A model generated the notes under the pieces. The model was not told the DNA's origin and ran no database searches. It was given only the letters and a program-made list of their open reading frames with translations. The position numbers and the translations under genes were made by a program. This document shows, in pieces, positions 10,401 to 17,296 of a stretch of DNA of 64,000 nt; the first letter of the stretch is position 1; each line of letters begins with the position of its first letter. The stretch covers positions 124,001-188,000 of the forward strand of contig NZ_LGCM01000039.1 of assembly GCF_001306035.1 (NCBI RefSeq). Reading direction: 5' to 3'. The stretch comes from Levilinea saccharolytica. GTDB taxonomy: Bacteria; Chloroflexota; Anaerolineae; Anaerolineales; Anaerolineaceae.

Positions 10401-10648
10401 ACGCCCTCAAATACGCCTTCCCCCACGGTCAAAAAGGCACGGTGCGCGTGGTGCTGCATGCCGACCCGGAACAGGCGGGGAAGCACGTGCTGGTCGTTGC
10501 GGATGACGGCGTGGGCCTGCCCGCGGGGCTGGATTTTCAAAACACCGATACCCTCGGTTTGCAGCTGGTGAATATCCTCAGCCAGCAGCTTAAAGGCAGC
10601 ATTCACCTGCAAACCAGGCCAGGAACCATCTTTACGCTTCGCTTTTAA
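7472..10648 (+). CDS. Membrane PAS/GAF sensor histidine kinase (HisKA_2 type)
   Basis: 1058 aa. About six hydrophobic segments fill residues 30-185, followed by PAS (about 195-310), PAS (315-435), GAF (445-600), two more PAS (610-845), then a HisKA_2 dimerisation domain with phospho-accepting His in HHRVKNN (about residue 870) and a HATPase domain with N-box NELVSNALK (about 972) and DDGVGL. There is no receiver domain of its own. Start ATG at 7472 follows GAAGGT, 9 nt after the upstream stop. Flanked on both sides by receiver-bearing output proteins, it is the natural phosphodonor for both; that pairing is inferred from the operon. Confidence 0.92.
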   Translation: MQTPLNQLVIQSIQRFGAQDRQLRQRQLLNMFITITLLIGVIYVTANPIYIFLSTGQFSLNFLLVDLLALGVLAVLRLLNRRGYTRLAALGYIFLLVLLPHAVFAPKTQDSVLILYTLPIVFSSFIIAPYASWIVSGGATIAYTLVLVQADRLNAFNFTAFLTFFTLAALSWLIAASFDHLVVKIETDRHLYSTLVEHSPSVVYIAEGGRAGHWTYISPQVEQLLGFTPQEWLSVPNRWLEQILPEDRLRILDEDAQIHSLKTTQRCEYRVRSRSGEIRWVRDDANLLLTPPLGRIQGVIMDISVRKEMEFRLRESEDRYRTLITASPDAITVTDLNGVITYASKRAHALFLTDESRGEGLGTSIFDWVAPSDRPLAQQQASRITSGRESIPNIYEFVRKDGVHFFGEVSSAVLRGLNGEITGIIATIRDISRRKKDESLQEALYQISEAAYSTDSLEDLYARIHAILGTLMHAENFFIANYDSKTETIYFPYFVDAYDDKPAPRKPGRTLTDYVLRTGQPILAYPMHFEHLRETGEVVSQGTASVDWMGVPLKYKGESLGIMAVQSYTEGIRFDQEDLQIMTFVSNQVALAIARKRAEEALRESNQLNQEVISGAKIGIFLLDTDLKVLIWNPVMENLTSLPAREAVGSPILELFPRLDEIGIGGQLLQALSGKTIFLPDQYVLFSRTQRPVWISSIFAPHRSAQGQIAGVIGVISNITERKQFEDALRFSENLYHTTLDALQEWIHVVDSDLNLILANQSLRALLHPSNAHADIYGQSVEKAFPFLPAQHHLDDQEILKTGHALFSTERIEIDQHPYFTETLKVPVLEEGQVARVITVIRDITAQKEAEEQIRTALHEKEILLQEIHHRVKNNLQVMSSLLGLQTDFIQDPRALEVIQATQSRIRSMALIHEELYQSKDLAHINMVEYLQKLSYSLVNAFASHPGIHLQVEIEDIFFGVDTATPCGLIVNELVSNALKYAFPHGQKGTVRVVLHADPEQAGKHVLVVADDGVGLPAGLDFQNTDTLGLQLVNILSQQLKGSIHLQTRPGTIFTLRF

Positions 10649-10698
10649 TGGGTTGAAACACTTGCAGTATCGGCTTGAGGCAGTTAGAAAGGGGCATC

Positions 10699-13416
10699 AT
10701 GGCAGCGAAAATAATGGTGGTTGAAGATGACGGCATCATCCGCGTCCATCTTCAAAATGTCCTCAAAAAAAACGGTTACGAAGTCTGCGGGATGGCCAGC
10801 AGCGGGCCGCAGGCTGTTGCCCTGGCGCTGGAAACCCGCCCCGACCTGATTCTGATGGATATCGTTCTCGACGGCCCCATGGACGGCATCGAAGCCGCGG
10901 CCGAGATCCACACCCAGGCCGATATTCCCATCATCTACCTGACCGCCTACGCGGACGCGCACATCATCGAACGCGCGCGCATCACCGACGCCTTTGGCTA
11001 CCTGCTCAAGCCGTTCGAAGAGCGCAGCCTGCTGGCCACGTTGCAAATGTCGCTCAAGAAATTCGAGCTGGAGAACCAACTGCGACTTTCCGAGGCTCGC
11101 TTCCGCAATTACTTTGAACTCAGCCTGGTGGGAACCGCCATCACCGGTCTGGACGGCCATCTGATCAACGGCAATCAGCGCTTTGCCGAAATCATGGGCT
11201 ATACCATTGACGAGATGCGCCAATTGAAATGGCAAGACATCACTCACCCCGATGACGTCGGCATCTCAGAATATTGGGCCGAGCGCATGCTCCAGGAAAA
11301 CCTGGATCAATATTCGCTGGAAAAGCGCTATATCCGCAAAGACGGCCAAACCATCTACACCCGCATTCAGGTGCGCAGTCTGCGCGGCGCTGACGGAGAA
11401 ACCAACTCCTTTTTATCCCACATCGAAGACATCACCGAAAGCAAGCTGGCCGAAGAAGCCCTGCGCCAGTCCGAAGCCACGCTGCGGGCCATCTTTGATT
11501 CCAGCCAGGAATCTTTCATCCTGTTGGACCGTCAGCGCATCATCCAGGCTTTCAACCGCGCGGCCAGCGAGCATTTTGAAACCATGACCGGCAAGAAGCT
11601 GCAAAAAGGTCTGGGGATTGAAATCTTCATTCCACAACCGAACCAGAAAAATTTCTTTCATAACATCCTCTCCGCTCTGCAAGGGCGCTACATCGAAGTA
11701 CAGCGCGAATTTCGCGTCCCCAACGCCTCTCCGCGCTGGTTCCGCCTGGGGTATAACCCGGTCAAAGATGAGGAAGGCAAAATAATCGGAACCTGCCTGA
11801 CCGCGATGGAGATCACCGAAAGCAAGCTGCACGCCCGCGAACAGCGCGCCATCGCCACCATCGCCTCGGCCCTGCGCGAAGCCACCCTGGCCAAAGATAT
11901 GTACCGCATCATCCTGGATAACGCCGCCGACTTGATGGAAGCCTCCAGCGCCTTGCTGATCATCCAGGCTTCTTGCCCAGGGGAAGATCAATGCGTTGAG
12001 GCCGTGGGGCAATGGCAGGCGCTTTCAGGCGGCGCCCCCCCCTCAGAAGAAATTCACCAGGCGGTGCTGGCATCGCGCCAGCCGTACATCAACAACGATC
12101 TGCCCATCCCCTTGCCCAGCCCGCTGGCGGCCCTTTCGGGCGGCGGGACGCGTTCGCTCATCTGCGTGCCCCTCGTCACCCGCGACCTGGCTCTCGGCAC
12201 GCTGTGGGTGGGCCGCAGCGTGCCCACCACCACCGCCGAAATTCGCGTGCTCACCGCGGTGGCAGATCTGGCCGCCAGCGCCATTCAGCGCGAAATCCTC
12301 TATGAGCAAACCCAGCGCCGCTTGCAGCAGGTGCAGACTCTGCGGCAGGTGGATGCCGCCATCAGCGCCAATCAGGACCTGGATCAGATTTTATCTCTGC
12401 TCACCCAGCACGCCGCCGCTCAACTGCAAGTCCCGGCCATTATCGTCCTGCGCTATGACCCTGCCGCCAACACCCTGCTGCCGCAGGCTCTGTACGGCCA
12501 GGTCACTTCTAACCCGCCCCCGCCGGTGCACATGCAGTTTGATCTGGCCGCCGAGGCGCTCTTTAAGCAAGCTACCTTGCAGCTCACCCGCCAAACCAGC
12601 CAGGTGACCACCGGCCGGCGCACCGCCTGGATGGCGGCCCACGGTTTTCATGATTATCTGGCCGTGCCCCTCATCGCCAAAGACGCCCCCAAAGGCGTTT
12701 TGGAGGTCTTCCTCGACCGTCCCCAACCCCTCGACCCGGATTGGTGGAACTTACTGGAAGCCATCGCCATCCAGGCTGCCATAGCCTTTGACAATTTCGA
12801 AATGGTGGATAATCTTCAGCGCAGCAACCAGGAGCTGATCCAGGCCTACGAGGCCACCCTGGCCGGTTGGGCGCGCGCCCTGAACCTGCGCGACCAGCCC
12901 ACCGAAACCCATTCACAGAATGTCATCAACCTCACCCTGCGCCTGGCCAGGCAGGTGGGCATCCCCGAAGAACAGCTGCCCCACATCCGCCGCGGGGCTT
13001 TGCTGCACGACATCGGCAAATTGGGCGTCCCCGACCGCATCCTGCGCAAACAAGGTCCCCTCAGCGAGGACGAAGCCGCCATCATGCGCCAGCATCCCCA
13101 ATACGCCTACGACATGCTCTACCCCATTGAGTTTCTGCGGCCCGCCCTCAACATCCCCTATGCCCACCACGAGCGCTGGGACGGCAGCGGCTATCCGCGC
13201 GGGCTGCGCGGCGAAGAAATTCCCCTGGAAGCGCGCATTTTCTCCATCGTGGATGTGTGGGATTCGCTCTGTTCCGACCGCCCCTACCGCAAAGCCTGGA
13301 GCCGCAAGCGCGCCTACGATCATATCCGCGCCCAGGCCGGCACCCAGTTTGACCCCCAGCTGGTGGAAGCTTTTCTGGCGATGGAGCCGTCCTTCCCCTG
13401 CGCGCAGGAAGAATGA
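10699..13416 (+). CDS. Response regulator with PAS, GAF and HD-GYP domains (c-di-GMP phosphodiesterase)
   Basis: 905 aa. Receiver at residues 5-120 with Asp54 (LILMD), two PAS domains (about 135-385), two GAF domains (about 390-715), and an HD-GYP domain at the C-terminus. The HD pair is in LLHDIGK (about 770) and the GYP in DGSGYPRGL (about 831), so the phosphodiesterase should be active. ATG 10699 is chosen because AAAGGGG lies just upstream and the receiver begins immediately; an in-frame extension to 10675 has no such support. It ends the operon and opposes the GGDEF protein, so the same kinase could control both making and destroying c-di-GMP. Confidence 0.92.
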   Translation: MAAKIMVVEDDGIIRVHLQNVLKKNGYEVCGMASSGPQAVALALETRPDLILMDIVLDGPMDGIEAAAEIHTQADIPIIYLTAYADAHIIERARITDAFGYLLKPFEERSLLATLQMSLKKFELENQLRLSEARFRNYFELSLVGTAITGLDGHLINGNQRFAEIMGYTIDEMRQLKWQDITHPDDVGISEYWAERMLQENLDQYSLEKRYIRKDGQTIYTRIQVRSLRGADGETNSFLSHIEDITESKLAEEALRQSEATLRAIFDSSQESFILLDRQRIIQAFNRAASEHFETMTGKKLQKGLGIEIFIPQPNQKNFFHNILSALQGRYIEVQREFRVPNASPRWFRLGYNPVKDEEGKIIGTCLTAMEITESKLHAREQRAIATIASALREATLAKDMYRIILDNAADLMEASSALLIIQASCPGEDQCVEAVGQWQALSGGAPPSEEIHQAVLASRQPYINNDLPIPLPSPLAALSGGGTRSLICVPLVTRDLALGTLWVGRSVPTTTAEIRVLTAVADLAASAIQREILYEQTQRRLQQVQTLRQVDAAISANQDLDQILSLLTQHAAAQLQVPAIIVLRYDPAANTLLPQALYGQVTSNPPPPVHMQFDLAAEALFKQATLQLTRQTSQVTTGRRTAWMAAHGFHDYLAVPLIAKDAPKGVLEVFLDRPQPLDPDWWNLLEAIAIQAAIAFDNFEMVDNLQRSNQELIQAYEATLAGWARALNLRDQPTETHSQNVINLTLRLARQVGIPEEQLPHIRRGALLHDIGKLGVPDRILRKQGPLSEDEAAIMRQHPQYAYDMLYPIEFLRPALNIPYAHHERWDGSGYPRGLRGEEIPLEARIFSIVDVWDSLCSDRPYRKAWSRKRAYDHIRAQAGTQFDPQLVEAFLAMEPSFPCAQEE

Positions 13417-13427
13417 CCCTTTGCCCC

Positions 13428-13447
13428 GGTGCAATTGTGCCCTTTTT
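13428..13447 (+). terminator. Weak hairpin plus T-tract after the HD-GYP gene
   Basis: GGTGC and GTGCC (with GU pairs) around an AATT loop, followed by TTTTT at 13443-13447, 11 nt after the stop codon. A short stem, so low confidence. Confidence 0.4.
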
Positions 13448-13453
13448 CACCTA

Positions 13454-13482
13454 TTGACAGATAGGCCTCCCGCTGGTATAGT
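13454..13482 (+). promoter_or_regulatory. Strong promoter of the leader peptide/NSS transporter unit
   Basis: Perfect TTGACA (13454-13459), 17-nt spacer, TATAGT (13477-13482). The predicted transcription start falls at or within 1-2 nt of the ATG at 13490, so the leader peptide would be translated from a leaderless end. Confidence 0.8.
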
Positions 13483-13489
13483 TGCCCCC

Positions 13490-13552
13490 ATGCTTACCGC
13501 CAACCTCCACCTCCATTATTATATTTATATGGAGCACCGCATCGCACCCTGA
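13490..13552 (+). CDS. Tyr/His-rich leader peptide (20 aa)
   Basis: A 20-codon ORF begins at the predicted transcript 5' end and stops with TGA at 13550-13552. Its middle reads HLHYYIYMEHR: three Tyr codons (all TAT, nt 13517-13528) and three His codons within eleven. Such clustering of one or two amino acids, ahead of alternative RNA hairpins and a terminator, is the hallmark of leader peptides in ribosome-mediated attenuation. The downstream gene encodes an NSS-family amino-acid symporter, a family that includes the tyrosine transporter Tyt1 of Fusobacterium and the tryptophan transporter TnaT. No ribosome-binding site is visible or needed if the mRNA is leaderless. Confidence 0.7.
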   Translation: MLTANLHLHYYIYMEHRIAP

Positions 13553-13646
13553 TGACCGGCGGAGGTTTTCGAACCACCTACCCGCCTAGCGGCAAAAGCA
13601 GATTTTTCAAGAAAACGCTCCCCGGTCAACCCCGGGGAGTTTTTTT
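13502..13646 (+). promoter_or_regulatory. Attenuator: mutually exclusive hairpins controlling the NSS transporter
   Basis: Three pairings can be traced by eye. (1) AACCTCC (13502-13508), or the repeat ACCTCC (13509-13514), with GGAGGTT (13561-13567). (2) CCGGCGGAG (13556-13564) with the terminator's 5' arm CTCCCCGG (13618-13625), with one bulged C. (3) The terminator itself. Pairing 1 blocks pairing 2. A ribosome stalled on the Tyr codons at 13517-13528 would cover both CCTCC segments and free the antiterminator; a ribosome released at the stop codon would cover GGAGG and favour termination. A GGTT-TTCG-AACC hairpin (13564-13575) adds a pause-type element. Confidence 0.65.
13618..13646 (+). 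terminator. Intrinsic terminator inside the NSS leader
   Basis: CTCCCCGG (13618-13625), 6-nt loop, CCGGGGAG (13632-13639) and seven T (13640-13646). It lies 50 nt upstream of the transporter start, not behind a gene, which is why it is read as an attenuator terminator. Confidence 0.85.
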
Positions 13647-13695
13647 GTGAATACCGGGATTTTCCCCGTATATCTTATTTTTAGGAGCAGGAACT

Positions 13696-15084
13696 ATGCA
13701 GTCCGCACAACCCTCCCGTCTCTCCGCAGCAGCACGCGGAAGCTTCGCCACCGCCCTGGGGGCGCTGGTGGCCACTATTGGATCCGCAGTCGGCCTCGGC
13801 AACATCTGGAAATTCCCTTACCTGGTTGGCAACAACGGCGGCGCAGCATTTATCATCCTTTATTTGGTTTGCACCCTCCTGGTGGGTCTGCCGGTGATGA
13901 TTGCAGAAATTATGATGGGCCGCAAAGCCCGCGCCAACGCCATCCAAACCATGCGCGCTCTTTCACCCAGCGCCCGTCAGCCCTGGTGGCTCATCGGCGC
14001 AGCCGGGGCATTGGCCGCCTTCCTGATCATGGCCTTCTACACCGAGGTGGCTGGATGGGTGTTTGCCTATGTCTTCAAAGCCATCTCCGGCGCCATCCTC
14101 TCCACCGATCCTCAAGTGACCTCGCAAGCCTTCACCGACCTGGTCACCAGTCCCTTCCAGTCTTTGCTCTGGCAGTGGATTGTGCTGGCCGTCATCAGCC
14201 TGATCATCGTCAACGGCGTGTCCAAAGGCATCGAGGCCACCACCAAACGCCTCATCCCCCTGCTCTTGGTCATGCTCATCATCATCGCCGTGCGCAGCCT
14301 GACCCTCCCCGGCGCAAGCCAGGGCCTCGCCTTCCTCTTCACCCCCGATTTCTCCAAAATCACCGGCGCCGCCGTGCTCACCGCGATGGGTCTGGCCTTC
14401 TTCAAGCTCTCCATCGGCATGGGCACCATGATCACTTACGGTTCCTACTGGAAAGAGGATCAAAACATCCCCACCGGAACCGCGCGGGTGATGTTGGCAG
14501 ACCTCAGCGTTTCCGTCCTGGCGGGTCTGGCGGTGTTTCCCGCGGTGTTCGCCTTCGGCTTCGAACCGGCGGCTGGCCCCTCCCTGCTGTTCATCACCAT
14601 CCCCTCCGTGTTCGCCTCCATGCCTTTCGGCGGTGTCTTCATGACCCTGTTCTTCATCCTGACCGCCTTTGCCGCCACGGGAGCCATGCTCTCCCTGCTG
14701 GAAGTGCCCATCGCTTACATGAACGAACGTTTTGCCATCTCACGCGTCAAAGCCACCCTCATCACCACCGGCCTGCTGGCCGTGGTAGGCGCCCCGGCAG
14801 CCCTCTCCAGCTCCACCTTGAGCGGGGTAAAGCTCTTTGGCATGAACTTCTTCGACCTGTATGATTTCGCCTCCTCAAATCTGCTCCTGCCCATCGGCGG
14901 CCTGTTCATCGCCATCTTCGTGGGCTGGTTCTGGGGCCGCAAGAACGTCTTTGAGGCGCTCACCAACAGCGGTGTCCTCAAGAACGAAGGTGTGGTGCGT
15001 GCCTTCTGGGTGATCGTGCGCTTCGTCACCCCCGTGCTGGTCATCCTTGTGCTGCTCAACGGTCTGGGGATCATCGGCGGGTAA
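13696..15084 (+). CDS. Neurotransmitter:sodium symporter family amino-acid transporter
   Basis: 462 aa, about eleven to twelve hydrophobic segments, the length of LeuT-fold NSS proteins. The first helix carries the family hallmark GSAVGLGNIWKFP (about residues 28-41), which forms part of the Na+ and substrate sites. AGGAG (13683-13687) lies 8 nt before the ATG. Bacterial members carry leucine, tryptophan or tyrosine with Na+ across the inner membrane. The Tyr-rich leader peptide upstream suggests tyrosine or a related aromatic amino acid as the substrate; the protein sequence alone does not settle this. It is transcribed alone, converging on the UDP-glucose dehydrogenase gene. Confidence 0.9.
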   Translation: MQSAQPSRLSAAARGSFATALGALVATIGSAVGLGNIWKFPYLVGNNGGAAFIILYLVCTLLVGLPVMIAEIMMGRKARANAIQTMRALSPSARQPWWLIGAAGALAAFLIMAFYTEVAGWVFAYVFKAISGAILSTDPQVTSQAFTDLVTSPFQSLLWQWIVLAVISLIIVNGVSKGIEATTKRLIPLLLVMLIIIAVRSLTLPGASQGLAFLFTPDFSKITGAAVLTAMGLAFFKLSIGMGTMITYGSYWKEDQNIPTGTARVMLADLSVSVLAGLAVFPAVFAFGFEPAAGPSLLFITIPSVFASMPFGGVFMTLFFILTAFAATGAMLSLLEVPIAYMNERFAISRVKATLITTGLLAVVGAPAALSSSTLSGVKLFGMNFFDLYDFASSNLLLPIGGLFIAIFVGWFWGRKNVFEALTNSGVLKNEGVVRAFWVIVRFVTPVLVILVLLNGLGIIGG

Positions 15085-15108
15085 GCGTTTTCTCCGCCTA
15101 TCCCATAA

Positions 15109-15145
15109 AAAGGGCTGCCGGTGCAAACACCACCGGCAGCCCTTT
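15109..15145. terminator. Bidirectional terminator between NSS transporter and ugd
   Basis: AAAGGGCTGCCGGTG (15109-15123), a 7-nt loop and the exact complement (15131-15145): a 15-bp stem with A/T-rich ends on both strands, placed between two convergent genes. Confidence 0.85.
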
Positions 15146-15173
15146 GGTTTTCATCACACCTTGGGTTGGGAAC

Positions 15174-16541
15174 CTACTTACCCACCCCCACGTAACGGTA
15201 GCCAAAAGCCTCCAGCTCTTCTTCCTTCAGGAAGTTGCGTCCATCCAGCACCAGAGCATTGCGCAGCTTGTGCTTGATCTCTTCCCAGGGCAGCTCGCGG
15301 TACTCCGGCCACTTGGTCACCAGGATGATGGCGTCGGCGTCTTGGATGGCCTCGTGCACATCATCGCAATAATTCACGCCCAGATCGGGGTAAAGCCTGC
15401 GGGCGTTGCCCAGCGCCACCGGGTCGTGTGCGTTCACGCGCACCCCGCGCTGAATCAGCAGGCGAGAAATGTCCAGCGAGGGCGCATCCCGCAAATCGTC
15501 CGTATTTTCTTTGAAAGAAAAGCCTAAAAGCGCCACCGTGCGGCCTTTGAGGATTTTCAGCTCTTCCTGCAATTTTTCCACCACCCACACGCGCTGGCGG
15601 TAGTTCACGTCCCGCGCCGACTGCACAATGGGCATTTCCAGATTATATTCATGCGCGGTGGAAACCAGGGCTGCCGTGTCTTTGCCAAAGCAGCTTCCGC
15701 CCCAACCGATGCCAGCTTCCAGGAAGCGCGGGCCAATGCGCGAATCCAGCCCCATGCCGCGCGCGATCTGGGTGATGTCTGCCCCTACCTTCGAGGCCAA
15801 TTGAGCAATCTCATTCACATAGCTGATCTTCAGCGCCAGGAAAGAATTGGCCGCGTACTTGATCAATTCCGCCGAGGCCAGGTCGCAAGTTACCAAAGCC
15901 ACCGCCCCAAAACGCTCCGGCCGCGGCAGGAAAGACGGCGCGGGGAAATCCTGGTTCAGCAAAGGCCGGTACAGATTGGCCAGCACATCAATGGCGCGGC
16001 TGTCCTCTGCCCCCACCACAATCCGGTCGGGGTACAGAGTGTCGTACAGGCCCGACCCCTGACGCAGGAATTCCGGGTTGGAAGCCACGGCAAAGTGACC
16101 GTTGGGCTTGTGGCCGTTCTGCCGTTCATAGGCGTCTCGCACCAAAGCCCCCACCCAGTTGCCCGAACCGATCGGCACAGTGGATTTGTTGACCACCACG
16201 GTGAAATGCTCGCCCAGGCGCTGACCCACGGCCTCGGCGGCCTGCTGCACATAGCGCAGATCGGCGCTGCCGTCAGGGTTAGAGGGCGTGCCCACGCTGA
16301 TGAAGACCACATCCGTCTCGCCAATCTCAGCTTCATCATAATCGGTGGTGAATTTGAGATTCCCGCGCGCCAGGGCAATCAATTCGGGCAGCCCCGGCTC
16401 ATAAATGGGGGTTTTCCCCGCCTTCAACGTGCGAATTTTCTCTTCGGAAACATCCAAACAAACCACATGGTGCCCCAAATACCCCAGAGCCACCCCAGTG
16501 GTCAGACCAACATACCCCGTACCGACGACGAGAACTTTCAT
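15174..16541 (-). CDS. ugd: UDP-glucose 6-dehydrogenase
   Basis: 455 aa, the usual length for the UDP-glucose/GDP-mannose dehydrogenase family. It starts with the NAD-binding motif GTGYVG (residues 7-12) and has the catalytic Cys in GWGGSCFGKD (about residue 283) and a C-terminal UDP-binding domain with GFSFKENTDDLRDAP. It oxidises UDP-glucose to UDP-glucuronate for surface polysaccharide. Start at 16541 is chosen because the family begins with this Rossmann motif and GAGG precedes it; a 24-codon upstream extension is unsupported. A GDP-mannose or UDP-N-acetylhexosamine substrate is possible but less likely, since the sequence is TuaD/Ugd-like throughout. Confidence 0.9.
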   Translation of the reverse strand: MKVLVVGTGYVGLTTGVALGYLGHHVVCLDVSEEKIRTLKAGKTPIYEPGLPELIALARGNLKFTTDYDEAEIGETDVVFISVGTPSNPDGSADLRYVQQAAEAVGQRLGEHFTVVVNKSTVPIGSGNWVGALVRDAYERQNGHKPNGHFAVASNPEFLRQGSGLYDTLYPDRIVVGAEDSRAIDVLANLYRPLLNQDFPAPSFLPRPERFGAVALVTCDLASAELIKYAANSFLALKISYVNEIAQLASKVGADITQIARGMGLDSRIGPRFLEAGIGWGGSCFGKDTAALVSTAHEYNLEMPIVQSARDVNYRQRVWVVEKLQEELKILKGRTVALLGFSFKENTDDLRDAPSLDISRLLIQRGVRVNAHDPVALGNARRLYPDLGVNYCDDVHEAIQDADAIILVTKWPEYRELPWEEIKHKLRNALVLDGRNFLKEEELEAFGYRYVGVGK

Positions 16542-16695
16542 AAGCCTCAAAAGCCCCTTTTGGATTAGAATACGCCCCCCTGCGGCTGAGAACCAAATGA
16601 CAACCTCGCGCAAAAGTATACTACATTCTGCCCATTCCCGACAACCCGCCCCAACAGGATTTTAACGGCGTACGGCTTTTCTTCTCTGGGTTCCC

Positions 16696-16724
16696 TTGAC
16701 AATATAGAATATATGTTCTATAAT
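16696..16724 (+). promoter_or_regulatory. Promoter with embedded palindromic operator
   Basis: TTGACA (16696-16701), 17-nt spacer, TATAAT (16719-16724). The dyad TATAGAA-N6-TTCTATA (16703-16722) fills the spacer and overlaps the -10 box, the classic place for a repressor to block RNA polymerase. The core GAAT-N4-GTTC is close to, but not, a Gram-positive LexA box (GAAC-N4-GTTC). Confidence 0.75.
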
Positions 16725-16763
16725 CTGGTTACTTGATGATGTTCCTCAGGAGGGAACCCAACC

Positions 16764-17222
16764 ATGACGTACGCCTGTCAAATTGTCCATCAGCTTCCGC
16801 GGCCTGTCCTGGCCGTGCGGACGCGCACCCCGGTAGATAACCTGCCGGTCGTTTTAGACGCCGCCTACAAAGCCATCGAAGAGCATCTGGCCGCCCTGGG
16901 TGAAGAACCCGCCGGGCCGCCCTTTGTGGGCTACTTCAACATGGATATGGCCGACCTCGATCTGCAAATCGGCTTCCCGGTGGCCCGCCCCCTGCCCGGC
17001 AGCGGCGATGTTCAGCCCGACATTCTGCCGGAATGTCATTTGGCCACCTGCCTGCACACCGGCCCCTACCCCGAAATGGCCGCCGCCTATCAGGCCCTGA
17101 CCGGATTTTTGGAACAGGCCAACCGTACGCCTTCGGGTGTCGTGTACGAGACCTACCTGAACAACCCCGTCGACACCCCAGCCGAACAGCTCAGTACGCG
17201 CATTGACTTCATCCTGAAATAA
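16764..17222 (+). CDS. GyrI-like small-molecule-binding domain protein
   Basis: 152 aa, a stand-alone effector-binding domain of the GyrI/AraC-effector family (SRPBCC-like fold). The typical elements are present: a beta strand with YFNMDM, LATCLHTGPYPEM in the middle, and a C-terminal ETYLNNPVDTPAEQL, the conserved 'YxNdPxxtpeeel' tail of the family. There is no DNA-binding domain. Proteins of this kind bind hydrophobic ligands or hydrolyse cyclopropanes; which applies here is unknown. AGGAGGG lies about 10 nt before the start. The operator within its promoter suggests that expression is ligand- or stress-inducible. Confidence 0.82.
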   Translation: MTYACQIVHQLPRPVLAVRTRTPVDNLPVVLDAAYKAIEEHLAALGEEPAGPPFVGYFNMDMADLDLQIGFPVARPLPGSGDVQPDILPECHLATCLHTGPYPEMAAAYQALTGFLEQANRTPSGVVYETYLNNPVDTPAEQLSTRIDFILK

Positions 17223-17237
17223 TCCTCCCCCACGCAG

Positions 17238-17273
17238 CGCCGTCCGGTGATGACTCACCGGACGGCGGATTTT
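17238..17273 (+). terminator. Terminator of the GyrI-like gene
   Basis: CGCCGTCCGGTGA (17238-17250), TGAC loop and its exact complement (17255-17267), followed by GATTTTG. A 13-bp stem placed 16 nt after the stop codon. Confidence 0.8.
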
Positions 17274-17296
17274 GTTCTATTCGATTGAGGCTGGGC

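Noticed and set aside
13490-13650. T-box riboswitch in the NSS leader
   Set aside because: No specifier stem and no AGGGTGGNACCGCG-type T-box sequence; the Tyr-rich ORF and paired arms fit ribosome-mediated attenuation better.
15651-16568. 305-codon plus-strand frame opposite ugd
   Set aside because: No ribosome-binding site, no recognisable motif, fully antisense to a well-matched gene.
16703-16722. LexA box
   Set aside because: The core GAAT-N4-GTTC misses a key base of GAAC-N4-GTTC, and no SOS gene is adjacent; kept only as an unassigned operator.
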